Shown here: one piece after another, positions 33,691-46,168 of the stretch
Layout of the letters: every line of letters begins with the position of its first letter
Numbering within the stretch: position 1 is the stretch's first letter
Source of the DNA: Siphonodentalium dalli
Taxonomy: Eukaryota; Mollusca; Scaphopoda; Gadilida; Siphonodentaliidae
DNA: 64,000 bases
Assembly: GCA_032622095.1 (NCBI GenBank)
Contig: CP136066.1
Location: forward strand, 96,493,319-96,557,318
Direction of reading: 5' to 3'
Notes under the pieces: generated by a model
What the model was told of the DNA's origin: nothing
The model's input: only the letters and a program-made list of their open reading frames with translations
Databases searched by the model: none
Made by a program: the position numbers and the translations under genes

Positions 33691-36600
33691 GAGCCGTAAT
33701 TTCGCTAAAATCCGGATTGAGAATCCAAAGCCGATTACGGGGGGCGGAGCTAATTTCGGATTCTAGGTCAGATTTTGAAATCCACGTGGTCTCCGAAAAT
33801 CTCTCCCAGCGTCAAACATGGCTCATGTATTTGACAAAAGTATCATTTGTATCTTATATTTATAAAGTGCATGTTTGTTGTGAAATCATGCTTTTCGTCT
33901 ATGTGTATATACACGGCACATAATTTGCTGCAAATCCGACTTAATCGCATCTTTTTTTTTCAAGTTAAAGTGTGTTTATTAATGTTGGCAAGCATATCTA
34001 AACATGACAGCTCTAGGCCTCCTGAATCAAATTCCGAAGATGTTGCGAAGAACACACAAAACTTGTCAGTTGAACAGGGACGTGACGACAGGTGTTGCTT
34101 GGGTGTCTCGACCCCCACCCCGATTTTTGGTACAATTTGCTAAGCTGTGCAGTCATTCATACGTGAGGAAAATCAGGATTATTTTGACTAACTGTTTCAA
34201 ATAATGATACGTACAAGCCAACAAACGCAACAAACAAACAAACCCGATTTTAAATAAATACATATACAAACTTAATTATGACTAACTCGGGAGATCGAGG
34301 GGGTGTCCAGTGATCTGTATATATGTTCAACTTGTTTTGGTAGTCATGTTGCTTTGCCATTACTAATTATTTATTTTTTCAGTGTAATAACATTTGGGAG
34401 AGGGGGTACCCTTAAGTGAGTCAGTACTTGTCCCCCAATTCCTTTGTATGTATAAACAAATGTATGTGTTATATATCATGTGTTATCTAAATTTGACATA
34501 TATTTGAAATAAATATATCTAAACTAAACTTTGGTACATTCCAGCAGTCGGAAATTTCATGCATGACACAACATTAGTTGGACATTAATTTGACACCATA
34601 TATAGGTTGGCATTGTTCTCATTGTTTGATTTTTTTCAACCAGTAAAAGTTGGTAATTTTCCAATCTTAGTGTTTGTCAGATTGGATATTTCCAAGGGGA
34701 GCAAATTGAATTCGGCGAACCTGTGAGATTGATGTTTGGTTCAAGGGGGGGAAGTTTGTGGTCTGAGGCGTTATTTCGCTAAAATCAGATTCAGATTCTG
34801 GATTCAGATTACAGATTGGTCCCCGTACGACTTGGTTCGGCAAAAGAACAGACCACAAATTTGCAGAATCAGTAAACGAACAGACCGTAATCCTAATTTC
34901 GTGGTAATCCGATTGGGATTTGGATTCCGATTACGGACTCAAATGTTCATAATGTAAACAAACCGAGATTTCGCCACCTCGGAGTTTAAAAACACAATAA
35001 AACATAAGAATCCGTCTCTTGTGTACAAATTATTGCAGAATATAAACGATCTATACCAAAGAATTTTAAATGCGGAGACAAATTTGTTTTATTGAATGTA
35101 AACTGAGAGAATATTACTGAAATTAGCCAAATAATAACGCTATTGATAGTAACGCTGGGGGAGCACTTCGGTTGATGGCGAAGCAATTGTAAATCATAGT
35201 TGATTGTCACTTTCATATGTCCATTTCATAATTCCATCCATAAATACCGCACGAACGCATGTCGATTTCGAATTCGGCGGATACGTCACCATTGACCGAA
35301 TTCATATGAACCTGCATGGATTGTCTTCTGCTGTGTTCGTAATTATAATGTTTCTTCTTATTCAAGAAATAGTAGGATTATATATATATATGATATCGAT
35401 GGATTATCAGATACACGTATGTACTATCATCAGGGATGTGGCTAGAGGGTCTCCGCTGGGGGGGGGGGGGGTGTTCACCTTGGGAATTTCCAACTGCACC
35501 CACCCCCCTTTGAGTCGGAATCACACCAACACAACTTTTTGCATAATTCCATTTGCACCCCCCCCCCTTGTACCTCATGCTCAGGCCTAATTTCCTATAT
35601 ATTCATAAGCCATGCTTCTGTTTTCCCAGTATGAGAACATTAAGATATTTTAAACTGAAAATTGCCCCCAAAAAAACAACTAGTGATCTAATTCCAGACA
35701 AATGCACACAGCTGCCGACAACAGACCAGGAAACACAGGGCCGACCATGGTTGTTTGGCCCGGTGTGAGAAAATTTTGAAAACTATATACAAGAAAATCG
35801 CAAATCCTAGCATCTAGACTGGCCTCAACTGAAGCTTTCCTAGTGTTGGAAATTTCAAACCTCATGCTCCCCCTCAGGTTGGAAAATTCTTCAACTGATG
35901 ACCATTTATGTCTACAAGTTTGACTAAATGTAGTAAAATATTGTTTTGCTAAACTAATTAGCAGTTTTGTATTGGCCATGTGGATGGGGCAATGACACAC
36001 CGGGCCGACCATGGTTCGGCCCGGTGTGCGAAAATTTTGAAATCTGAACAAGAAAATCGCAAAATCCTAACATCTAGACTAACCTCAAGCCTTCCTACTG
36101 TTGGAAATTTCAAACCCTACACCCCACTTAGGTTGGAAAATTTCCAACTGATGACAATTCCAATGACAATGTTGACCAATTGTATGACAATATTGTTTTC
36201 TTAAATTAACTAGAAGTTTTTGACTGGCCACGGGGGAGGGACCAGCACACAAGCTTTCCAAGTGTTGGAAATTTCCAACCTGTCACCCCCCTAAGGTTGG
36301 AAAATTTCCAACTGATGTCCATTTCTGTCAAAATTTTTGACCAAAAATAGGAACATATGCAAATATTGGTCGAAAAACAATAAATTGTTTTATAATCAAA
36401 CTACAAGAACATTTTCAACCTATTGTTGGTGTGAAATTTCGTTGTGGCAGGTATGAAATTTCCAACTATTGAAAATATAGCTCTCTGCTGGGGGGGGGGT
36501 GAGACACCCCACACCCCCCCCCCTCTAGCCACATCCCTGACTGGCCTCAACTGAAGCTTTCCTAGTGTTGGAAATTTCAAACCTCATGCTCCCTTCAGGT

Positions 36601-38408
36601 TGGAAAATTCTTCAACTGATGACCATTTATGTCTACAAGTTTGACCAAATGTAGTAAAATATTGTTTTGCTAAACTAATTAGCGGTTTTGTATTGGCCAT
36701 GTGGATGGGCAATGACACACCGGGCCGACCATGGTTCGGCCCGGTGTGCGAAAATTTTGAAATCTGAACAAGAAAATCGCAAAATCCTAACATCTAGACT
36801 AACCTCAAGCCTTCCTACTGTTGGAAATTTCAAACGCTACACCCCCACTTAGGTTGGAAAATTTCCAACTGATGACAATTCCAATGACAATGTTGACCAA
36901 TTGTATGACAATATTGTTTTCTTAAATTAACTAGAAGTTTTTGACTGGCCACGGGGGAGGGACCAGGACACAAGCTTTCCAAGTGTTGGAAATTTCCAAC
37001 CTGTCACCCCCCTAAGGTTGGAAAATTTACAACTGATGTCCATTTCTGTCAATTTTTTTTAACAAAAATAGGAACATATGCAAATATTGGTCGAAAAACA
37101 ATAAATTCCCCCCAATAAATTGTTTTATAATCGAACTACAAAAACATTTTTGTTGGTGTGAAATTTCGTTGTGGCAGGTATGAAATTTCCAACTATTGAA
37201 AATATAGCTCTCTGCTGGGGGGTGAGACACCCCCACACCCCCCCCCCCCTCTAGCCACATCCCTGACTATCATCTAGTCTTATAGCAATTTCATGTTTCA
37301 TCTTGAAAATATTTTGTTTTGTTTAATGCAGTCGTTTTGCACAATAGTCTATGTATAGACAACAGACATATGTTCTAGGGACGTGGTTAGATGTTTCCTC
37401 AAATTTCAGGCCAACTGCACACCCCCCCCCCCCCCCCCCCCCCCCCCATTGAACCAAACATCAATCTCACAGGTTCGCAGAATTCCATTTGCTCCCCTTG
37501 GAAATATCCAACCTGACAAACACCAAGATTGGAAAATTACCAACTTTTACTGGTTGAAAAAAAAAATCAAATGTACCAAAGTTTAGTTTAGATATATTTA
37601 TTTCAAATATATGTCAAATTTAGATAACACATGATATATAACACATACATTTGTTTATACATACAAATAAATTGGGGGACAAGTGCTGACTCACTTAAGG
37701 GTAAGTATATATTATTACACTGAAAAAATAAATAATTAGTAATGGCAAAGCAACATGACTACCAAAACAAGTTGAACATATATACAGATCACTGGACATC
37801 CCTCTCCCGACTTAGTCATAAGTTTGTATATGTATTTATTTAAAATCGGGTTTGTTTGTTGCGTTTGCTGGCTTGTAAGTGTCATTATTTGGAACAGTTA
37901 GTAAAAATAATCCTGATTTTCCTCACGTATGAATGACTGCACAGCTAAGCAAATTGTACCAAAGTTTGTGGTGGGGGTCGAGACACCCAAGCAACCCCTG
38001 TCGTCACGTCCCTGTTCAACTGACAAGTTTCCTGTGTTCTTCACAACATCTTCGGAATTTGATTCAGGAGGCCTAGAGCTGTCATGTTTAGATATGCTTG
38101 CCCTCATCAATAAACGCACTTTAACTTGAAAAATAAGATACGATTAAGTCGGATTGGCAGCAAATTATGTGCCGTGTATATACACATAGAAGAAAAGCAT
38201 GACTTTCACAACAAACATGAACTTTATAAATATAAGATACAAATGATACTTGTGTCAAATACAAGAGCCATGTTTGACGCTGGGAGAACATTAAACGTAG
38301 TTTCGGAGACCACGTGGATTTCAAAATCTGACCTAGAATCCGAAATTAGCTCCGCCCCCCGTAATCGGCTTTGGATTCTCAATCCGGATTTTAGCGAAAT
38401 TACGGCTC
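33691..38408. mobile_element. 4.7-kb element with ~1-kb terminal inverted repeats
   Basis: 33691-34752 and 37433-38408 are inverted copies, beginning GAGCCGTAATTTCGCTAAAA at the left and ending with its complement (one mismatch beyond the first bases is possible). The arms include the poly-G/poly-C junctions. The middle (34753-37432) holds two tandem 722-bp units and GATTACGGA-rich DNA. No gene with a recognisable domain is present, so it is a non-autonomous or fold-back type element. No clear target duplication was found. Confidence 0.75.
35819..37262 (+). repeat. Two tandem ~722-bp units
   Basis: CTGGCCTCAACTGAAGCTTTC starts at 35819 and again at 36541. Both units run through GGGCCGACCATGGTTCGGCC, repeated TTGGAAATTTC words and end in a C run before CTCTAGCCACATCCCTGA. 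The 1850-2520 region is a diverged inverted relative. Confidence 0.85.
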
Positions 38409-38416
38409 AGGGGGTC

Positions 38417-38779
38417 TAACAATTTTTTTTCTTAAGTAGAGACCATATACTGGCTCATGAGCATGGCCTCTATATTTGTTCATGATTTTCCCATGGGAGC
38501 CCAAAATCGGACATAGGCGACTATAGTATTTTTTTTTACATATATCCCGAACATTGTTCCCTACGTTATCCCAAAAGGTAGCAAATTGTGATTAACTTGG
38601 TTATTATACGTGTTAGCTAATTAACTGACAGCTACGTTTTATTCTGTTTGTCCCACGAAAAATTCATTTTAAAGTTGCAGCATGGAATTTTGCGGAGAAC
38701 CTCCTTTGTGATTCTGGCAATATTGTTGAAAGGAAATGGGCAGTACTTTGAGACGGAACTGAGACGAACCATGATATGT
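38417..38779. other. No gene seen
   Basis: AT-rich DNA with some resemblance to 33420-33480; nothing firm. Confidence 0.35.
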
Positions 38780-40620
38780 GGCTATTGTGTATATGATATA
38801 AGGAGTGGCTGTATGGTCATGTGTGAGGTGATTCGGTATACATGTAGTGACTGTACGGTGTATGGTTGTGTGTGGCCGATGTGTCGTTATGGACATTGAT
38901 ACGGTGTATGGATATAACGAGAGTAGCCACATGGCCATCCGTGTGTTGTTCATGTATATATGGAGTGAGTGTAAGGTCGTGGGTGGGATGTATATGTGTA
39001 CCGTGTGTGGCTGTATTATGACAGGTTGGTGTGTATATATATGTGTGTATTATCTGTATGATCATGGGGGAGAGCGTAGATAAATAGGGAGTGATTTTAC
39101 GGTTATGGTTAATGTGCATAGGTGTACATGGGATGACTGTATGGTCAGTGTATGTGCATACCTGTAGTAAGCTGGATGGTCATTGGCAAGCTTGTTGGTA
39201 TATAGGGATTGCCCTTTTGGTAACATGTACATGTGTACATTGGGTTGCTATCGCTTTCCAAAATAACTCAATGATATGTTAATCAATAGAGAGGTCATGA
39301 CATGTCAGAGAGTTCTCAATCTTGGTGGTGTTTATGTATGTGGGGGAAAAGTTAAATGTGGAAAGCGATAGCCACCCATTATCACAAAGTCATTCGACAT
39401 ATACATAAACACCACATACATAACAATATAGTGACCTACTTTATAGACGTACAACTGACCCATGACCACGGATTATCACACAACCATGAGTCACAATGCA
39501 GACACACCGGGTATACTCCTAAACATGACCCATAATCATATAGTCACTCATTGTATATCCATTCACCTCACCATTGGCCATACGGTCATCCCCTATATAA
39601 CTATTCTCCACACATATGGTCAAATAGACATTCAATATATACATCAACACCACAACAATGACTATGGAGTCACTCCGGGTATACATATGCACCTCACCAA
39701 TGGCCATATAGCCACTCACTTCATACACATGGCACCCGGTATACTCCTTCATCTGACCTATGACCATATAGTATCCCCGTGTGTACCAATACAAAACATT
39801 CATACATGATCATGGTCAATCACTGCATACATATCCACCTCACCATTGGCCATGTCACTCCCTGTATCCCTGTTTGTCATACCATAGCCGAATAGCCACT
39901 CAGGGTATACTAATACACTCCAGGAATGTCAGTATAATCACTCCTTGTATCCATATGCACCTCATTCATGGTCACATAGCCACTCGTTATATATACACAC
40001 ACACCTCGCACATGACCATATAGCAACACGTGTGTATACCCGTATAACATACACATGACCATACCGCCACGAGTCACCAAGCAGTAACACCAGGTATACT
40101 CATGCACCTGAGACATGACCATTTAGTCACTGCCGTATAGATAGGCATTACATTTGTGATCATACAGTCACTCACTGTATACCTACATGTACTCACCTCT
40201 CCATTGACCATACATCCACTACATGCATACCTATTCGACACACATAATGAAATCATTCCATATTTATCCACACACCCCATCCCTGATCATACAGACAACA
40301 CATGGTCATCCTACCCATGACGTTACTCCGTATATACATAAACAACACATAGATGACCATGTAGCTATATCCATATACCACATCAATGCCCATATAGGCA
40401 CACCCTGTGCACCGTACTGGATACACACATTTATATAATCACACCATGCATACCGATTCACCTCACACATGGCCATGCATGACCTCTCCATGTATACTTA
40501 TACATCTTACAATGGACAACCCACTCATAACTTTTAACTCCTTGTATTCCTATTCACATCAATATTCACCTCATCTATGATCATGGAGTAATTCACTGGC
40601 TACCATCTTGGCATCCACCC
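38780..40620. repeat. Degenerate minisatellite in two opposite orientations
   Basis: From 38810 to about 39240 the units read TATGGTCATG-like with GTGAC words. From about 39455 to 40610 they read as the complement (CATGACCATATAGTCACTC, GTATACATA, CACCTCACCATTGGCCAT). Unit length is roughly 40-60 bp. ORFs in the field are products of the repeat. The reversal point carries an inverted pair GCTATCGCTTTCCA (39244) and TGGAAAGCGATAGC (39359). Confidence 0.75.
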
Positions 40621-41073
40621 TGTATCCAGTTGATATTGTTTTTGTTATCTTAATGGACCAGAATAGCCACATCGCATCAAAATCAACACCAGGGACGTAT
40701 AAGATGCTAAATCATTATTGGACAAATTACCATCATATAGAACGGTCGTGGAGCCATACAAATGAAGCAAGTAACTGAATTACGGTAAACGGTTATACAT
40801 GTCAGGAATCGGAAAGCTGAAAATGTGCATGTCGTGAATCGGAACACTCCGAAAACAGAATCGGAGCGTATGGTAGTGTTACATTGAAGGCATGTCAGGC
40901 TAAAATGGCGTATTTTGATCAACTGTCTTTTTAAAGTAACGATGGGATGTTTGCGGACACACATAAGCTATTTGTTCTTCAAAACATTATTACTTTCGCA
41001 TCGAAATTCACATTTGTTCGCAATACTTTTTTTCTTTGCGTGTGGATTTAAGTGAGCAAACCCTTGTAATTTG

Positions 41074-41320
41074 TATAAAATGATTTATTAGCTCATTCCA
41101 TAGCTTTCGGCCATAGGCCTTCGTCAGTGGAAAACGATTAACACAGTAAAGTCTACATGTTGCTCTGACATCAACTCATTCGTAAATGCCAGACGGATAA
41201 CGTACGTTCATTGATTGAGTTGATGTCAGAGCAACATGTAGACTTTACTGTGTTAATCGTTTTCCACTGACGAAGGCCTATGGCCGAAAGCTATGGAATG
41301 AGCTAATAAATCATTTTATA
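41074..41320. mobile_element. Penelope-type terminal hairpin (105-bp perfect arms)
   Basis: 41074-41178 and 41216-41320 are perfect inverted copies around a 37-bp loop. Each arm, read outwards, carries CTGACGA, a GGCC-TAT-GGCC helix, GAAA, then GCT...AGC and TAA. This layout resembles the hammerhead ribozyme-like motif known from Penelope-like retroelements. An extra A before GGCC and the lack of an obvious helix I mean ribozyme activity is doubtful. Confidence 0.6.
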
Positions 41321-42949
41321 TTAATGACAATTGGTCCCTTTATCTGGACTTTATACATATACATTGTAATTTGGTTCAGCGTCATATATATAGGATTAAA
41401 GAATAAATAAGTGAGGGTAAAACACATTAGAAAGACGTCCCCTCATTTGAATCTGTCATCCCATGACCTGCTTCACCGATATTCACTAATTTGTAAACAT
41501 AGTCGTAGAAAATCGAGCAAAACTTTCACGGAACATATACCGCTCGGAATCGGAATTTTGCTCGGGCGGAATGAAAATTCGAGGAGCATATCCTCCACAG
41601 TGGATTATTGTATCATTATAAGACGACCATAACGAGGACGCCGAACGCAAAAGGTGGGTTCCTCGACTCGAATCAAATATTGTTTACCCCCGAATCCAAC
41701 TAAATAGTAATTAAAGACATATTGTGGACTTATTTCACTGAATAAAATCAGTCTGTTAGTATCCAAACCCTAACCCAATTGGGGGAATGTAGCAATGAAC
41801 TACGATTGTCGAAAATTACAACCACGTCGACTCTACCATTTCAGAGAACACAACGGTTGAACTGCGCACAAATGTAAATATTTATATCTTGTTCGGGACG
41901 CATTATTGTGCATAAATTGAAACATTGTGGTAATGATTTCACCAATAGTCACTGCGTGTAATTCGTTTATAATAATGACGTTATTTTCTGACTATTTAGA
42001 TATCAAATTTATGAAAATAACTTATTTTAGCATGATTAATTGTTTTTCCGTTTGGAACCCACAAGTGGAGTGTTCCACATCACTTTAACTTGACAACACT
42101 CTTTCTTTCTGAATTATATCACTCTATCCCCTCTTAGAACAGTATATTATCGGATCTAACATGTTATCCCCGTATGCTAAATTTTACCCTATATGGTATC
42201 TATTCTGATACCAAGGGTAACTTTCTTGTTCCGAGGAATTAAGACTTAATAAAAGTCGTTTAGGCTTGTTGTCTTATCCCCGTTTTTAACATGTGTTGTA
42301 ACTGTCAACTTGGTTGTATATGTTCGAAAATAAAATATTGTTTACACTAAATAATTAATACTGAAGTCTGAAAACCAAAAAGAAAAAAGACAAAATATTT
42401 TTCGAAAGTGAAATCATAAAAAATAGGATTAAAGATACATAATCCGATTTTACTCCTCTATATTCCTATTTCGTCGGCTTCGGGGAAAAACTAATATTTT
42501 ATTCGAGTCGAGGAGCCCACCCATCAAATCTCAAAACTATCGATTTTGTAAACTTTATTATTCACCACATCGAATATTTGGCGGCCTAGCAAAAATTCCA
42601 ATGATCTTCTTCCAGAAATATATGGACATGCGCGTCCGCCGTCGTGAAAGTTCGATAGGTCGCGCAATATCACAGTTCGCTGTGACTTTGCATGTCGATC
42701 AGCGCTATTGCAAATTAACTTTGGAATATAACACGACGAAAAGTAACGCCAGCAACAACAAATAAGTTAACTTGTGATCATTGACGTGCGGATACATACA
42801 TATACTTATTTACGAACCGGTAAGAATGTTTTAATAATGCAGATGTACATGTTATGTAACAGAATGACGGGTACGCGTGGAAATATATTTGTTTACACTT
42901 GTGATGACATGTGATGACATGTGTTGAGTAATTCAACTAAAACTAGAGA
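41321..42949. other. No gene seen; scattered repeat fragments
   Basis: 41545-41605 is an inverted relative of 27300-27350. 41652-41720 (inverted) and 42430-42540 are single copies of the GTCGAGGAACCC/GGCTTCGGGGG family. The remainder is unassigned AT-rich DNA. Confidence 0.45.
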
Positions 42950-43049
42950 TGTGACTGTCCCAATGGGACTAAGGATATCCCCGTGTTTTTAAAATACTAA
43001 GATGTTTCACATGTCAGTAAACATTTAGTTAAAATAACAGTTCCCATTG

Positions 43050-43470
43050 CAGGTGCACAACCCTAACCCTAATCTTAAACATATTGACCGAAAAATGTAG
43101 GAATAAAAGCTCGGACAAAATTATGCATGTCGAAAAAGGGGAATAACTCCACACAAAAAAGTCGGACAGACATCATAATCGCAGGTGCACATGTTCCCAT
43201 GGTACTAAATGTCAGTGCCAAAATTTAAAAAAACATTGACCTAAAATTGCAGGAATAAAAGCTCGGACAAAATTATGCATATTGCAAAAAAGTTTCTAAG
43301 TCGAAAAGGGGGGATAACTCCACCAACAAATGTCGGACAGACGTCATAATCGCAGGTGCACAGGTTCCCATGGTAATAAATATCTGTGCCAAGTTTTTTT
43401 TTGAATTGACCTAAAAATGTAGGAATAAAAGCTCGGACAAAATTATACATGTTGCGAATATTTGCGGGGG
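43050..43470 (+). repeat. Three tandem copies of a ~150-170 bp unit
   Basis: AGGAATAAAAGCTCGGACAAA recurs near 43100, 43252 and 43422, each followed in the first two units by TCGGACAGAC and CATAATCGCAGGTGCAC. Non-coding. Confidence 0.8.
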
Positions 43471-43969
43471 GTATAATGATTGGCATCATCATATATGGAA
43501 TTTGTAAACCACAATTGCTCGTTTTACAAACCGCCAAGAAAAAACGTTAATATAGCTGATTATTGCTAGACTTTTTCGTCAAATATGATATCGTTAAATA
43601 CATTTATTCGTAATACACTAATTTGGATTAGATAACTAAATCGGCTTTTGTTGAAATTCCGTTTTTGTTGTAACTTTTGAACTGAACTTGGGACTTTAAA
43701 TGCATATATATACTAATAAGTTACAACTAAAATGACCGAATTTACGAAGATATTGTCTTTTAGATTGCAGAAATTAAAACATTTTGATGCGAATATTAGT
43801 GGAAAAATTGAACATAGGATTGACCATTGAAATCTTCAAAATAAAAAATGACGTTAAAACTCTTATTATTCCATATTTTATGCTGATTTTCCGTATTTCT
43901 GCGTATAATGCTGATATAGTTTTAAAATGACAGAATGCAGCATGTAATTGTGTTCTATATGGAAGAAAT
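43471..43969. other. No gene seen
   Basis: AT-rich, unassigned. Confidence 0.35.
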
Positions 43970-44240
43970 TAAAGATATTCAATCCGATTCGATGGTCCCC
44001 CATATAATCATATTCCAACAACAACAATTTTAAAAATCGATTAATTGCCCAAAAATAATGCAATGAAAACAAAATAACTTATATGTGTCTGTCAACATTG
44101 GTATAAAATCGCCCGAAACGTTTTATTTATCAACATGTTGTTCGACGAAATGTGGCCATATTATCAACACAAAGCCTCTTGATTTTAGAGTTATCCATCT
44201 TCATCCGCAATTTGGTCCGAGACCGTCGGCTCGTCGACGT
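43970..44240 (-). repeat. Inverted copy of a dispersed repeat
   Basis: The complement matches 45425-45610 and 16020-16265 (GATGGATAACTCTAAAATCA, AACATGTTGATAAATAAC, ATATGGGGACC). It appears to be the same composite family as the 264-bp repeat. Confidence 0.65.
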
Positions 44241-44263
44241 TTTACTGGGCACCAATAGTCTCG

Positions 44264-44830
44264 ATTATGAGTCGACTGGACCAATTAGCCCATGGCGTTT
44301 CACCAAGATTGATCTCTATTCATTACGGTTTGCTAAATTGTATTCCGCTACGATATATATATAATATTGCACGATAGATCGTCCAGAATTGTGTTTGACC
44401 GTGGTAATTTCCTCATTGACTCACATATCATGCATGTGGTACGTTTTTTTTTATGATCTCAATGCATGCATGTTTATCTACTTATATTAATTGCATTAAT
44501 AAGAATAACCATGGCTGTTGACAGAAATGGGTTATTCATTAAGTTATCAAATGGACTTGTGTGTTAGCATGCAAAATATAACATTGCGTGTTGAGTGAAG
44601 ATCAATAGCGACAAGAAATTCACAGGTAGATACATCATTGAGATATCGACCGTCGCTGGTAGAGCTTGGTAGACTCATTGTACGAATTAGCAGAGGGCGA
44701 CATGGCTTGCTATGGCATATTAATTACGACGACCAATTAATTGTCACCAAACTCCACCATAATAAATTGTCACACCTACCATGACATCGCTACTGCGGTA
44801 CGTGTGTCCGCAGCCAATAACCATGAGCTT
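44264..44830 (+). repeat. Dispersed repeat R, continuous copy
   Basis: GAGTCGACTGGACCAATTAG through GTCCGCAGCCAATAACC is one uninterrupted stretch here. The same sequence is split at 58690-58880 and 61286-61618, which shows that 58885-61285 is a later insertion. Confidence 0.75.
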
Positions 44831-44837
44831 TGATAGG

Positions 44838-44935
44838 TGGGTTCCTCGACTCGAATCAAATATTTTTTATCATCGAATCCAAATAAATAGTAATTGATGG
44901 GGCGTTTAAGCGGATTATGCATCTTTAAGTTCCGA
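44838..44935 (-). repeat. GTCGAGGAACCC-family copy, inverted
   Basis: It is inverted relative to 45252-45370 and the pair brackets the exon candidate at 44986-45109. Shared words include AGATGCATAATCCG and ATTTATTTGGATTCG. Confidence 0.65.
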
Positions 44936-44985
44936 TGCTATGTATATGTTCGGCTAATGTATTATATATTAAATTGTAAACAAAC

Positions 44986-45109
44986 CTTTCCTAGACGAAC
45001 CGCCCACTGTTTTCGACTTGGTGCGAAGACCGTCTGCCTCTAAGGGTGGCTTTGTCGGCGGCTCCATGGTTGGCCTGTGGATCCGGAACTTGTGATCACG
45101 CTTACTCAT
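44986..45109 (-). CDS. Candidate host-gene exon (124 bp)
   Basis: On the complement a good acceptor (TTTATTTTTCAG) is followed directly by ATG and 41 codons plus one base, then a donor AAAG|GTTTGT. The other two frames stop within two codons. The frame uses GC-rich codons unlike the surrounding DNA and encodes MSKRDHKFRIHRPTMEPP, then a Lys/Pro-rich and Ser/Gly-rich tail ending SSRKG. It may be the first coding exon of a minus-strand gene with a 5'-UTR intron, or an internal exon. The protein is not recognised. The exon lies between two inverted repeat copies, as expected for an exon surviving in transposon-filled introns. Confidence 0.5.
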
Positions 45110-45251
45110 CTGAAAAATAAACAATCATTTTGTTATTAAAATGAAAAATTGGCCAGGGCCACCTAATGCGCACGAGAGTGGACTATAAACGATATCGAAA
45201 CCTTCGGAGGACATATAGTTTTTTATATGCGATTTTTCTCTCTTTTTAGGA

Positions 45252-45610
45252 ATCTTTTAAAGATGCATAATCCGATTAAGCGCCCCTCAATTACTATTTA
45301 TTTGGATTCGGGGGTAAAAAATATTTGAATGGAGTCGAGGAACCCACCTGTCAAAGCTCAGAGTTATTAGATATCGTTTTGAAATCTATTTATTTTTCAC
45401 AATCGAGATTAATAGTGGCCCAGTGGACGATCTCGGACCAGATTGTGGATAAAGATGGATAACTCTAAAATCAAAAGGCTTTCTGTTTGTTAATAATAAG
45501 ACCAATTTTCATCGAACAACATGTTGATAAATAACACGTTTCGGGCAATTTTATACTGTTGTTGTTGGAATCTGATTATATGGGGACCATCGAATCGGAT
45601 TGAGTACCTT
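45252..45610 (+). repeat. Dispersed repeat copy (264-bp family and tail)
   Basis: Contains AGATGCATAATCCGATT, TGGATTCGGGGGTAAAAAAT, GAGTCGAGGAACCCACC, GATGGATAACTCTAAAATC, then the GTTGATAAATAACACG tail, matching 15580-16265. Confidence 0.7.
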
Positions 45611-45910
45611 CAACAGTTTCAGAGGATTCATATCAGATCGTGCATATCCACATATCCTTGTCCCTGTACTATAGATTCCCAATACCCGTGTTTTGACTGT
45701 GGGGAACGTGTCGAATACTATGGATACCGGCAATTTACAAGTGCATGTGTGCTATTTCGCGTCATTTACAAGAACAGACAAAATCCAGTACTATAGATCT
45801 CCGTTTTCTGCGCGTGCAGGCGAACACGTGTTAACGGGTAAAAGGGACTTACTCTAATGTTATACATCAATGGATATAGCAATGACTATTTGAGTCAGTT
45901 GGCGAGTGGT

Positions 45911-46168
45911 TTAGTTGATGTATACATCTATGTGACAAGTTTCCGATAGTTGTGTTATTTTGTCCACAATTACATGCGCACTGTGAAAATTCATTTCATC
46001 GATATACTGTTGAGATGTTTTATCCCACATTGATTGCGTATTAGTGCGGAATATAGGGAATTCAATGTACGTATAACGTGACACCCCATCCAATCTATTC
46101 ATATCTGAACCCACACGTCCCATGACGGTCAGCTTGTTCCGCCTCCACATGTGATTGCTACTACACAA
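45911..46168 (-). CDS. Hypothetical ORF (85 aa), doubtful
   Basis: An open frame on the complement begins MCSSNHMWRRNKLTVMG and includes FRTNTQSMWDKTSQQYID. The amino-acid mix is plausible for a protein, but there is no recognised domain, no clear splice signal and no neighbour supporting it. It may be a relic of a mobile element or chance. Confidence 0.2.
   Translation of the reverse strand: MCSSNHMWRRNKLTVMGRVGSDMNRLDGVSRYTYIEFPIFRTNTQSMWDKTSQQYIDEMNFHSAHVIVDKITQLSETCHIDVYIN

Noticed and set aside
38648-40491. Many ORFs of 60-115 codons in the minisatellite
   Set aside because: Products of the repeat unit, open on both strands, with tandem-repeat composition.
43060-43075. CCCTAACCCTAA word resembling telomere repeat (also near 41765)
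   Set aside because: Only two units in a row; too short to call an interstitial telomere.
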